DNA of 64,000 nt, taken from CAZPQK01 sp964588695. Lineage in GTDB: Bacteria; Krumholzibacteriota; Krumholzibacteriia; WVZY01; JAKEHA01. This document shows, piece by piece, positions 45,750-54,220 of the stretch. The DNA lies in NCBI GenBank assembly GCA_964588695.1, contig CAZPQK010000002.1:1-64000 (forward strand), written 5' to 3'. A model generated the notes under the pieces. That model saw nothing but the letters and a program-made list of their open reading frames with translations. It made no database searches and had not been told where the DNA came from. The stretch's first letter is position 1, and the number at the start of each line of letters is the position of its first letter. Made by a program: the position numbers and the translations under genes.

Positions 45750-48335
45750 CTAGCCGATGGCAGAAGCCGCCGCCCCGTCGGAAAGCACCATTTCGGAGCC
45801 ATTCCAGGTGACGGCGATGATGTCTCCCTCGCCCACCGTGCCGCTTAGCAGGGCGGTGGCGATCCGGTTTTCCAACTCGCGCTGAATAAGTCGCTTCAGC
45901 GGCCGCGCTCCGAACACCGGGTCTAAGCCGCGCCGGGCCAGTTCCGCGACCGCAACTTCGTCTACCTTTAACGTAATTCCACGTGTGAGCAGTCGCCGGG
46001 CCAGTCGATCGACTTGCAGTCGCGCGATGGCTACAACTTCGTCATCTGCTAACGGATGAAACACAACGATGTCGTCGATACGGTTCAAGAACTCCGGTTT
46101 GAATCCGGCATTCACGGCGTCCATAACGCTCTGTTCCAACGCCTCGATGTCACCGTGTTCGTAACCTTGTGTTCCGAGGTTGGACGTCATGATGATGACC
46201 GAGTTGGTGAAATCCACCGTTCGCCCCTGTCCGTCGGTCAGGCGGCCGTCGTCGAGCACCTGAAGCAAAACGTTAAAAACGTCGGGGTGTGCTTTTTCGA
46301 TTTCGTCGAGAAGAACCACCGAATACGGCTGTCGACGAACCGCTTCGGTGAGCATCCCACCTTCGTCATAGCCAACGTACCCCGGCGGCGCGCCGATCAG
46401 CCGTGCCACCGAATGTTTCTCCATGTACTCCGACATGTCGATCCGAACCAGGCGACTCTCGTCGTCATACACGGTCGCGGCGAGCGCCTTGGCCAGTTCG
46501 GTTTTGCCAACGCCAGTCGGACCCACAAAAATGAAAGACCCGTTGGGACGATCAGCGTCACTAATCCCGGCACGCGCTCGACGCACCGCTTCCGCCACCG
46601 CAGTGATTGCTCGACGCTGACCAATCACGCGCTCGCCGAGACGATCTTCCAGCTCCAGGAGCTTTTCGCGCTCGGTTTCGAGCATCTTGGACACCGGAAT
46701 CCCGGTCCACCTGGCCACAATTTCGGCAATTTCATCGGCGGTGACTTCTTCGCTCAGCAATGCCCCGCCCTTCTGAAGCGTCCGAAGTTCCGCGATAGCG
46801 TCGTTTAGCTTCTGAGAAAGTTGCGGCAAGCGGCCATGCCGAACTTCGCCCAAGGACTCAAGGTCATTGTTGCGCGCATGGAGTTGTTCGTCGCGACGAG
46901 CGTCTTCAATTTCTTGTTTTATTTCCCGGATCGAATCAATGGCTGCCTTTTCGTTTTCCCATCGCAGCAATGCCCGGTCATGGCGCTCCTGCAGATCGGC
47001 CAGCGCATGCTCGATCTCGTCGCGACGCTTACGATCTTCGGGACGGTTTTCTTTGGCCAGAACGCTGGCCTCTACTTTTAGCTGCGTGATTCGCTCGCGA
47101 TCGGCCATGAGTTCGGCCGGATAACTGTCGAGTTCGAGCTTCATCTTGGACGCGGCTTCGTCCACCAGGTCGATAGCTTTGTCGGGCAAGAAGCGCGACG
47201 TAATGTAACGATCCGATAGCTGCGCGGCTGTTACAATCGCAGCGTCAGTAATTTTGACGCCGTGGTGAACTTCGTAGCGTTCTTTTAATCCACGAAGGAC
47301 CGAGATGGTTTCTTCGACGGATGGTTCGCGGACCAGTACCTGTTGGAAGCGACGTTCCAGCGCGGTGTCCTTTTCGATGTGCTTGCGATACTCGTTAAGC
47401 GTGGTAGCACCGACGCATCGCAGCTCGCCGCGCGCCAGTGCAGGCTTGATCATGTTGGATGCGTCCAACGAACCTTCGGCCGCACCCGCCCCCACCAGCG
47501 TGTGGAGCTCGTCGATGAACAGAATGACACCATCGGTTTTTTGAATCGCCTTCAGCAACGCCTTAAAGCGCTCTTCAAACTCCCCGCGAAACTTGGTACC
47601 CGCAACCAGAGAGCCCATGTCCAGGGCTAACAACCGCTTGTTGGCGAGCGCCTCGGGAACGTTGCCGTCTGCGATCCGTTGGGCAAGCCCTTCAACGATT
47701 GCTGTTTTTCCTACGCCGGGTTCGCCAATTAGCACCGGGTTGTTTTTGGTGCGTCGCGAAAGAACCTGGCTGACACGACGAATCTCTTCGTCGCGCCCAA
47801 TCACGGGGTCAAGCTTACCGTTACGTGCGGACTGCGTGAGGTCGACCGTAAACTTACCCAGCACGTCGCCCAATCCCTGGTCGTCGGGAGTCTCGACGCG
47901 GTCACCGCCGCGAACGTCGGCAATAACCCGGGCGACGTTTTCATATCCCGCGCCAACCGCGTTCAGGAGTTCGGCCGTCGGCGATTTCTTGTCGGCGACC
48001 AGCCCCAACAACAGGTGTTCGGGCGACACAAACTTGTCGCCCAGCTTTTCCATTTCCTTGTAGGCGAGTTGCAGTACTCGCGTGGTGTCGCTTGCGATTC
48101 CGGGTTGCGACCCGCCGCTCTGCGTGGGGAGTCCGGCAAGTTGCCGTTCAACCGCCTCAACAACACGCACCGCGTCGATACCCAACGCGTCAAGAACGGG
48201 CTGCGTAATTCCATGGTTGGACTCGACCAGCGACGCCAGCAGGTGCCAAGGGGTAACTTCGGCGTGGCCTTTCAGATAGGCGGTTTCGTTGGCGCTGGCG
48301 ATGGTTTGCTGGGCGCTTTGTGTGAATTTCTGCAT
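45750..48335 (-). CDS. clpB: ClpB disaggregase
   Basis: An 861-residue HSP100 chaperone that, with DnaK, extracts proteins from aggregates. Seen in order: the Clp_N double repeat (MQKFTQSAQQTI ..., residues 1-145), AAA1 with Walker A GEPGVGKT (about 203-210), the coiled-coil middle domain (about 405-525) that distinguishes ClpB from ClpA/C, AAA2 with Walker A GPTGVGKT (about 604-611) and the C-terminal D2 small domain. Length and motifs are standard. A possible TTAACT-17-TTATAT promoter lies at 48440-48412, and an unusual inverted repeat at 48481-48511; no CIRCE element is present. Confidence 0.97.
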   Translation of the reverse strand: MQKFTQSAQQTIASANETAYLKGHAEVTPWHLLASLVESNHGITQPVLDALGIDAVRVVEAVERQLAGLPTQSGGSQPGIASDTTRVLQLAYKEMEKLGDKFVSPEHLLLGLVADKKSPTAELLNAVGAGYENVARVIADVRGGDRVETPDDQGLGDVLGKFTVDLTQSARNGKLDPVIGRDEEIRRVSQVLSRRTKNNPVLIGEPGVGKTAIVEGLAQRIADGNVPEALANKRLLALDMGSLVAGTKFRGEFEERFKALLKAIQKTDGVILFIDELHTLVGAGAAEGSLDASNMIKPALARGELRCVGATTLNEYRKHIEKDTALERRFQQVLVREPSVEETISVLRGLKERYEVHHGVKITDAAIVTAAQLSDRYITSRFLPDKAIDLVDEAASKMKLELDSYPAELMADRERITQLKVEASVLAKENRPEDRKRRDEIEHALADLQERHDRALLRWENEKAAIDSIREIKQEIEDARRDEQLHARNNDLESLGEVRHGRLPQLSQKLNDAIAELRTLQKGGALLSEEVTADEIAEIVARWTGIPVSKMLETEREKLLELEDRLGERVIGQRRAITAVAEAVRRARAGISDADRPNGSFIFVGPTGVGKTELAKALAATVYDDESRLVRIDMSEYMEKHSVARLIGAPPGYVGYDEGGMLTEAVRRQPYSVVLLDEIEKAHPDVFNVLLQVLDDGRLTDGQGRTVDFTNSVIIMTSNLGTQGYEHGDIEALEQSVMDAVNAGFKPEFLNRIDDIVVFHPLADDEVVAIARLQVDRLARRLLTRGITLKVDEVAVAELARRGLDPVFGARPLKRLIQRELENRIATALLSGTVGEGDIIAVTWNGSEMVLSDGAAASAIG

Positions 48336-48480
48336 GATTAGTCTCCTCGACGTTGGTTTCCAAGAAGCCTAAACGCATTTCCGATGCCAATTTCCGGGCG
48401 CACGGCCATCGATATAACTGATTGCTATACAAAGAGTTAACGATATGCGAATAAACATCCCTGCGGAACCAGGGCAGATG

Positions 48481-48511
48481 GCTGCCACAATGACAGCGCC
48501 GTTGTGGCAGC
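48481..48511. promoter_or_regulatory. 10-bp perfect inverted repeat with 11-base spacer upstream of clpB
   Basis: GCTGCCACAA (48481-48490) and TTGTGGCAGC (48502-48511). It lies 16 bases after the metallopeptidase stop and about 145 bases before the clpB ATG. It could be an RNA hairpin ending the upstream transcript (no T-tract) or an operator of a heat-shock regulator. Confidence 0.4.
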
Positions 48512-48526
48512 ACGCTGCCGTTTCGA

Positions 48527-50017
48527 CTAGTCTTGTACCCGGGTCGCCGAATCCGTTCCCCTCGCGTTGCAGTAGGCCAGGATCACCGCCCATTCGTCCG
48601 TCGAAAAGAAGTCGGTCTGCGGAGCGACACCGCCGACCATAAGGTGGGTCGGGTCGGTACTGTGGTTGAGCCCAAGCGCGTGCCCGATTTCGTGCTTTAC
48701 GACCCGATAAAAAACGGCGGAACTGGCGGCGGTGTACACGGTGCGAAACTTGATCGAACCGACGATGGGATAACCTTGCGCGTCCCACGTATCAACGACG
48801 AAAAAATCGCGACTAAGGTTAGGGTAGGAAACGTTCACGCCAAGCGACACTTGTTCGGCCGCGGGGGCAAGTAACGCGAAACCCGCCCGCTGGTTTACGT
48901 CATTTACAACTGCGAGCACTTCCTCGCGGTAATCGAGACCGCCGATCGATAACGGGGGTACGTAAATTGGAATCGGCAATGACCACCAGTGGTCGCCGCT
49001 CGGTTGTACAGTTCCGAGCTTTTGCGTCATGGTTAAGTAGAAGTCCAGGAAAGTGGCGTACGCCGTCGTGTCGAGAGGGCGGTTGGGTAGCAACGCGAAC
49101 GTATAACCGTAACGGTCGTCGTCAAGGTTGCGATAGGCGTCGTAATACCCACCAACATCGGGACCGACTTCGTCTTGTATTAGCAATTGCTGAGACGACG
49201 GCAACACGCGAAGAAACTGCCACGCCCCAGCTGCGTCGGTCGCAACCGATTCACCGCCCAACGTGACCAGCACGTTCACTGCCGGATCACCGGTTGCCGA
49301 ATCGAAGACGTATCCGGAGACCTCGGGTACGCGAGTCCGCGTCTTCCACCCTTCGCTGCCGAGTGGGCTAACGTGCCCATAGGCGTCGCGGGCGCGGATC
49401 ACAACCCACTGCAAAGCTCCCGGATCGCGATCGCCCACCGTCAGCGAAAGCGTATCGCCGGGAGCCCCGGTTGCATAGAATTCACCGTGATCAACTGCAA
49501 CCGACCAAACCGACTCGTCGACAATTGGCTGCGGCGCCGACTTGACCTGGTACGAAGCTGCCTCCTCTTCCCAGGCGTTGCTTCCCGCGGCTATCCATCG
49601 CAACTCGAATTCGCCGACGTTTTGCGTCGCATCAAGCGAAACCGTCGACACCGGAGCGGTGTAGTTTCCGATCTGATCGACGGTCCAGGTAACCCCCGAT
49701 ACCTCATTGTCGCGGGTAAACACCTCTCCGCGAATCACCGCGACCCCACGCTCAAAGACCAGGTAGGGGAAACTGGGCTCTAGCGAAACCAATTCGCCAT
49801 TGAGATAGTACCGATAGAACACGTTGGCCACGGTATCGGCTTGTAACACGAACGAAACCGTCTCGCCGACAGCAGCTTGCATATCGAGGTTGGCGGGAGA
49901 ATAACTAAAAGGAATCGAGGGTGGTTTTTCCGGTGGTGGCGGTCCAACGCCGACCCCACTCTCACAGCCGGTCAATACGCCAACGGCCAAAACCAGAGCA
50001 ATCGCGGCGCTGCGCAC
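48527..50017 (-). CDS. Lipoprotein metzincin (HExxHxxGxxH) peptidase, copy 1
   Basis: The start is placed at a GTG (50017), 17 bases after the stop of the upstream paralog, with GAGG upstream; the frame is open further but would overlap that gene. The 496-residue product has a signal peptide ending in lipobox LTGC, followed by a Pro-rich linker, Ig/fibronectin-like beta domains and a carboxypeptidase-regulatory-like domain (SGYVFDSATGDPAVNVLVTL). The C-terminal catalytic domain has HEIGHALGLNH (His442) and a downstream LMVGG Met-turn, typical of matrixin-like zinc peptidases. Anchored in the envelope; substrate unknown. Same family as the gene just upstream. Confidence 0.85.
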   Translation of the reverse strand: MRSAAIALVLAVGVLTGCESGVGVGPPPPEKPPSIPFSYSPANLDMQAAVGETVSFVLQADTVANVFYRYYLNGELVSLEPSFPYLVFERGVAVIRGEVFTRDNEVSGVTWTVDQIGNYTAPVSTVSLDATQNVGEFELRWIAAGSNAWEEEAASYQVKSAPQPIVDESVWSVAVDHGEFYATGAPGDTLSLTVGDRDPGALQWVVIRARDAYGHVSPLGSEGWKTRTRVPEVSGYVFDSATGDPAVNVLVTLGGESVATDAAGAWQFLRVLPSSQQLLIQDEVGPDVGGYYDAYRNLDDDRYGYTFALLPNRPLDTTAYATFLDFYLTMTQKLGTVQPSGDHWWSLPIPIYVPPLSIGGLDYREEVLAVVNDVNQRAGFALLAPAAEQVSLGVNVSYPNLSRDFFVVDTWDAQGYPIVGSIKFRTVYTAASSAVFYRVVKHEIGHALGLNHSTDPTHLMVGGVAPQTDFFSTDEWAVILAYCNARGTDSATRVQD

Positions 50018-50033
50018 GACGAATCGAACCTCG

Positions 50034-51821
50034 CTAGTTCTGTTGATATTTTGGAATCGACAGGCCTCGCGGGAGGTTATAGCGAATGCGGATGATGGCC
50101 AGCTCGTCATCGGTGAATTCCGAGACCGAAGGAAAGATCCCCCCCACCATCATGTGGTTGGGGTCATCGCTGTGGTTGAGACCGAAAACGTGCCCGAACT
50201 CGTGATACGCCACGCGACTCAACGCAAAGCCATCGTCGAAATCGTACGTCGTCCGGAACCTGATTTCTGCGCGCTGTGGATACCAATCCGTTGTCCAATC
50301 GGTGACAACGAAGTTATCCACGAGAATATCATTGCGATAAACAATATTCACCCCACTCGCCGTCGCAGAACTCACCAGATTAAAAGCATCCATCCCTAGC
50401 GTGGTTTCGATTTCATCCATCGCTCCGACGATAACCGCCCGATAATCCAGGCCCTGCCACACAAACTCAGGAACGTACACATCGATCGGAAGGGTCCAGC
50501 GTCGTTGCGCTTCCGGGTACGGGATACCCAAATTGCGCGTCATTTCACGGTGGAACGTTAGATAGTCCGGGTAGAGCGTCGTAGTGAGCGGCAGGTTTGG
50601 AATGAGATACAGGTCCAAATCGTCCAAATGCTTAACCGTGTACGTGCTGTGAAAGTCGTAGTACGCGCCAACACCAGTGGGCGAAACATCGTCGATAACT
50701 TTAAGCGACGTGTTCACCAATCGCGGCATTTCGATAAACACAAACTCGCCGTCGCTGTCGGTGGTTTGCGAGTACTGCGCAATGCTCACCATTGCGTCCG
50801 GCAACGGGAGTCCGGTCTCCGCATCAAAAACTCGCCCGGTAAGCCGCATACCGCGCGTGAACCCACTCGGCGACTCGCCCAATGGCGAAAGGTTGCCAAA
50901 GTCATCAACGGCGCGAACCGCGAGATGGGTAAACCTCGCGGGCTCGAGACCGGAAACGACCAGGGACATTTGCTCGCCAGCTGGCAGGGGCTCCGGAACA
51001 TTGGGGCGATCGCTGGCCTGCGCCCAATCGATCTCGCTGAGGATTGGAACCGGCGACGTACGCACGAAGTACTCGGACGCGGTCCCAACATTGCCGTCTT
51101 CGCCGACGGCTATCCAGCTGACATTAATTTCGCCGGGCTCGACTCCGGTTTCGACGTTCACGATCGGCACTTCGGCAGGTGGAATCGCGTCGGGAACGCC
51201 GGTTACCCGCAAATCCCATTGATGAGTCGCCACTTCGTCACCGTCGCTGACAATGCCAGCGACTACTTTGTTTCCCGTGATCGTCGCCGTGTACAAGAAA
51301 TTAGCTTCCGTACTGACCAACTGTCCATCCACGTAAAATTCAAAAAACAATTCGTCGCCGTCGATGTCGCTGGCCTGCATAGCAAATTGTAACTGAGTGT
51401 CGATGACCATGATCGGTTCGCGTTCGGTGGGAGCAACTTCTTCGATCTGCGGCGGATTGTTAATGGGAACCGAGCGCCGCAGCCCCCACTCAACATCGGA
51501 CTCCGACGAACCGTCGGTGACAAACGCTCGAATCAACACGTAGCCGGTGTCATCCACGACATAGCTCCACCGGGTGCCAAAGGCAACTGGAACTCCGTCG
51601 AGGGTAAATCCCGAACGGATCGTTTGCTGATCAGGATCGCGAGATTCAATGCGGAAGGTTAGCGTGTCACCCAAAAACGCATCGAGCGTCCCCGTCTCGG
51701 GGGAGAACGACGTCACAAGAGGAGGACGGTTCACCCGGGTCAGGTTGTCCTGTCCGCACGACACAAGGACGGCCGCCGCGGCAACAACTATGAGGATACC
51801 CCTCAGGGTGGAGGTGTTCAT
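50034..51821 (-). CDS. Lipoprotein metzincin (HExxHxxGxxH) peptidase, copy 2
   Basis: A 595-residue paralog of the downstream gene with the same layout: signal peptide with lipobox LVSC, two Ig-like domains with RPPLVTSFSPETG and PPQIEEVAPTERE repeats, a fibronectin-III-like domain, a carboxypeptidase-regulatory-like domain (TGRVFDAETGLPLPDAMVSI) and a C-terminal zinc site HEFGHVFGLNH (His540) with Met-turn MMVGG. A good promoter lies at 51904-51876. No clear Shine-Dalgarno precedes the ATG. Tandem duplication is evident from matching order and motifs. Confidence 0.87.
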   Translation of the reverse strand: MNTSTLRGILIVVAAAAVLVSCGQDNLTRVNRPPLVTSFSPETGTLDAFLGDTLTFRIESRDPDQQTIRSGFTLDGVPVAFGTRWSYVVDDTGYVLIRAFVTDGSSESDVEWGLRRSVPINNPPQIEEVAPTEREPIMVIDTQLQFAMQASDIDGDELFFEFYVDGQLVSTEANFLYTATITGNKVVAGIVSDGDEVATHQWDLRVTGVPDAIPPAEVPIVNVETGVEPGEINVSWIAVGEDGNVGTASEYFVRTSPVPILSEIDWAQASDRPNVPEPLPAGEQMSLVVSGLEPARFTHLAVRAVDDFGNLSPLGESPSGFTRGMRLTGRVFDAETGLPLPDAMVSIAQYSQTTDSDGEFVFIEMPRLVNTSLKVIDDVSPTGVGAYYDFHSTYTVKHLDDLDLYLIPNLPLTTTLYPDYLTFHREMTRNLGIPYPEAQRRWTLPIDVYVPEFVWQGLDYRAVIVGAMDEIETTLGMDAFNLVSSATASGVNIVYRNDILVDNFVVTDWTTDWYPQRAEIRFRTTYDFDDGFALSRVAYHEFGHVFGLNHSDDPNHMMVGGIFPSVSEFTDDELAIIRIRYNLPRGLSIPKYQQN

Positions 51822-51875
51822 ATAGAGCGTTTGCTAGCAGGAACTTAACTGGGTGGGGTAACTGGATCTGAAATA

Positions 51876-51904
51876 AATATACAGCCAGCGGACGGCGGGG
51901 ACAA
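51876..51904 (-). promoter_or_regulatory. Promoter of the metzincin lipoprotein pair
   Basis: Minus-strand TTGTCC (51904-51899), 17 bases, TATATT (51881-51876), directly after the stop of the 119-residue gene; leader about 48 nt. Confidence 0.65.
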
Positions 51905-51908
51905 GCAC

Positions 51909-52268
51909 CTAAGCGGTTGACGGCAGAGCGCTTTTGCGGGTGCGGGTTCGCGAGAATCGCTCGACAAATACTTCCAGAACCCGGTCTGCAGCCTCCATCC
52001 AGCCCCGGTGGTCACGCAGCCGCGCCTCCCATACCGGCTCCTCCCCAATCGAAACGTGCATTAGCTCCCGGTATGGAACCACCCGCGCGAGCGTCTCACC
52101 GGCAAACTGGGCCCGGACATCGACACCGTTGTCGTCAATCTCTACGCGATCGTCAAGGTTTCCTATGAATTCGACCAGATCCACATACAAACGAGCAACT
52201 GCCGGGTCATCAAACTGGTCAGCTCCGCTAAGCGGCGTCGGACGGGGCGGAAACAGTGGGCGCGTCAT
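51909..52268 (-). CDS. 119-residue unknown protein, third gene of the ParA cluster
   Basis: The ATG at 52268 is chosen because AAGGAG lies 5 bases upstream. The product (MTRPLFPPRPTPLSG ...) is soluble with no signal or membrane segment. A Pro-rich N-terminus is followed by alternating strands (VEIDDNGVDVRAQFAGETLARVV), a short acidic loop, and a C-terminal helix (WMEAADRVLEVFVERFSRTRTRK) ending in basic residues. I do not recognise a family. It overlaps the preceding ParA-like gene by 41 bases, so it is part of the same translationally coupled operon and probably acts with the two ParA proteins. Confidence 0.7.
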   Translation of the reverse strand: MTRPLFPPRPTPLSGADQFDDPAVARLYVDLVEFIGNLDDRVEIDDNGVDVRAQFAGETLARVVPYRELMHVSIGEEPVWEARLRDHRGWMEAADRVLEVFVERFSRTRTRKSALPSTA

Positions 52269-52977
52269 GAACACTCCTTCGCGAAAGAACCACCTTCTCA
52301 ACCAGATGTTTGTAGCTCCGCGCCAGGCGCGAGTTGGGATCGCGCACCACAGCCGGTAACCGGTCCGTCGCCGAGCGTCGCCACGATGGCAAAGTTGCAT
52401 CGAACGCAGGGTCGCTGTCTCGGCGATGACTCGTGAGCCCCACGCGAACAACACTCGCGCCGGAGTTGACGTACGGCAGCGGTCCCGCACCCAGACACAC
52501 CCAAGCGGTCACCGCTCGATCGAACTCCGGGACGTCTTCGGGGTGAACGTGGTAAACCTCGACCTCCGGCTCAAGGTTAAGGTCGGGTGAGCGTCGATCA
52601 AAAGTCAGCGCAACGCGGTCGATCGCCGAAAATACGACTGGAGCATCTCCACCTGCAACCGGCGCAGCCACACTAGCGGCCAGGAACACAGCGGGGGGTA
52701 GAGATAAAAAATACGCCGCGCTGGGCTGGACACCCGACCACTCGTGTAAAAGCACGCGCCGCCCGGACGCCGCCATCGCAGCCGCTAGATTGGCGACGTG
52801 AAAACCGGGCAGCGCGCGATACTCCGTAGCCACAACCGCCACCCTCGTCCGCTGGTTCGGTACCGGCGTACGGTTGCTTAAGTACAAGTGAGCAATGTCG
52901 CGAATGCGATGCGGCCGTTCCGACCGCTCGTGCAATCGACTAAACAATGAGGAGCGAGTTTTCCTGCCCGAATTCAT
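52228..52977 (-). CDS. Degenerate ParA/MinD-like protein without Walker A
   Basis: A 249-residue protein overlapping the ParA gene by 38 bases and the 119-residue gene by 41. Residues 44-82 keep the ParA first-strand and helix pattern (RVAVVATEYRAL ... HVANLAAAMAASGRRVLL), but where ParA has KGGxGKTT it reads EYRALPGFHV, and the following VDxDPQ becomes HEWSGVQ. No other P-loop is visible, so it is not expected to bind ATP conventionally. A basic C-terminus (SRLARSYKHLVEKVVLSRRS) could bind DNA, lipid or partner. Possibly a pseudo-ATPase partner of the active ParA upstream; this is inference. The start ATG lacks a strong Shine-Dalgarno. Confidence 0.65.
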   Translation of the reverse strand: MNSGRKTRSSLFSRLHERSERPHRIRDIAHLYLSNRTPVPNQRTRVAVVATEYRALPGFHVANLAAAMAASGRRVLLHEWSGVQPSAAYFLSLPPAVFLAASVAAPVAGGDAPVVFSAIDRVALTFDRRSPDLNLEPEVEVYHVHPEDVPEFDRAVTAWVCLGAGPLPYVNSGASVVRVGLTSHRRDSDPAFDATLPSWRRSATDRLPAVVRDPNSRLARSYKHLVEKVVLSRRSVHDAPTVSAPSDAA

Positions 52978-54007
52978 TTCTTACGTAGTCCCTGTTGCCT
53001 GGATCGCGCAGCCACTTGCCATCTACGATGAACCGATACTCGTATTCGCCCGGTTCGATGTCGATCACCACTTGCCAAACGCCATCGACGTTTCGCATGG
53101 GAATGCCGTCGCGCGACCAGTTTGTAAATTCTCCAGTAACATTAACGGCCCTTGCGCCCGGCGCCTGATAAGCAAATAGCACCCCATCAGGAACTCGGCG
53201 CGGCCCGTGGAGTTTTTCCATCCACGACTGCAAGTTTGTGGTTTCAATGCGCGGCTTTTGCAATAGCTCGCGTGCGACCTCTAGAAACTGCGCAGCCGGC
53301 TTAGCTGACTTATCCAAACCAAAGATTGTCGTCCCACGGGCGGCGGCCTCTTTTAGCCGCACCGAGTTACTGATGTAACTTTCCAACAGAACGGTCTCGT
53401 GCATCGACTCAACTTCGGTCAGCAACTCGTTGGAAAAGTGCGTGCGGGTGTCAAGGTTATTGCACAGCACGTGAACCGCCAGTTTCTTACCCAGCTCTTC
53501 TTCGATGACGTCGATGGTTTCGCGAAGTTTCAGCAAGCCGTGCATTGCAAAGAAACTCGCGTCAATCGGAATTAGAATCTCTGTGGCGGCGATAAGGGCG
53601 TTAAAGGTAAGCAACCCTATGCTTGGCGGACAGTCAATAACCACTGCGTCATACGAGTCGGGATGCAGGCGCGAGAGTTTTTGCGCGAGGCGCTGCTCGC
53701 GGCCGTTGGTGTCTGCCAACTCCTGTTCCACCCCGGCAAGCACGGTGGAGGCGGGCACAATTCCCAGCTCGTTGGAAAGATGCAGAACGCCTTCGGCAAT
53801 GGCGACCGCTGGGTCCATGAGAAGCTCGTATGTGGTCAGTTCCTCGTGCTCATGATGAACACCCATTCCCAGCGTGGCATGGGCTTGCGGATCGAGGTCA
53901 ACCACCAGTACCCGACGACCTAGCTGCGCCAATGCACCGGCCAGGTTTATCGCCACTGTCGTTTTTCCACAGCCACCTTTTTGGTTCATGACGGCTATGG
54001 TCCTCAT
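52940..54007 (-). CDS. ParA-family ATPase fused to C-terminal CBM48/AMPK-beta-like domain
   Basis: A 355-residue protein. Residues 1-250 are a complete ParA/Soj ATPase: deviant Walker A KGGCGKTT (10-17), Walker A' DLDPQAHAT (37-45) and Walker B VVIDCPPS (122-129). Residues about 270-355 form an isoamylase-N/CBM48 E-set domain like the glycogen-binding domain of AMPK-beta: VTGEFTNWSRDG (290-301), DGVWQVVIDIEPGEYEYRF and VDGKWLRDP, with Trp297, Trp311 and Trp332 at carbohydrate-contact-like positions. ParA proteins position DNA or large cargos by ATP-driven gradients on the nucleoid. The fusion suggests a carbohydrate or glycan-linked cargo (inference). No parB is adjacent, so it is unlikely to be the chromosome-partition ParA. 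AGGAGG precedes the ATG. Confidence 0.88.
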   Translation of the reverse strand: MRTIAVMNQKGGCGKTTVAINLAGALAQLGRRVLVVDLDPQAHATLGMGVHHEHEELTTYELLMDPAVAIAEGVLHLSNELGIVPASTVLAGVEQELADTNGREQRLAQKLSRLHPDSYDAVVIDCPPSIGLLTFNALIAATEILIPIDASFFAMHGLLKLRETIDVIEEELGKKLAVHVLCNNLDTRTHFSNELLTEVESMHETVLLESYISNSVRLKEAAARGTTIFGLDKSAKPAAQFLEVARELLQKPRIETTNLQSWMEKLHGPRRVPDGVLFAYQAPGARAVNVTGEFTNWSRDGIPMRNVDGVWQVVIDIEPGEYEYRFIVDGKWLRDPGNRDYVRNEFGQENSLLIV

Positions 54008-54013
54008 GACTTA

Positions 54014-54047
54014 CCTCCTAAAAAAAAAGCCAGGCAATTGCCTAGCC
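54014..54047 (-). promoter_or_regulatory. Terminator-like attenuator abutting the parA Shine-Dalgarno
   Basis: In the transcript GGCTAGGC-AATT-GCCTGGCT (54047-54028, 8 bp with two G-U pairs) is followed by nine U (54028-54020) and then directly by AGGAGG (54019-54014). The promoter must lie upstream, so any transcript of the parA operon has to read through this hairpin. It has the form of an intrinsic terminator and may attenuate expression. A possible promoter -35 (TTGACG) lies near 54199. Confidence 0.55.
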
Positions 54048-54220
54048 AAGAGACACGCCCGCTTCGCCGATCGATCCGAGTAACGAATCCGGCTGACAAT
54101 AGGCCGTTTGTCGCACATAAAGACTGATACACGACCCTCTCCCGGGTCTGTCTATGCCGAGTACCTTTGCAACGGTTAACCCGGGCAGCAAAATCCCGTC
54201 AATATGTTTTTGGTAGGGGG

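Noticed and set aside
48336..48526. CIRCE element for clpB
   Set aside because: No TTAGCACTC-N9-GAGTGCTAA-like sequence is present; only the different inverted repeat at 48481-48511.
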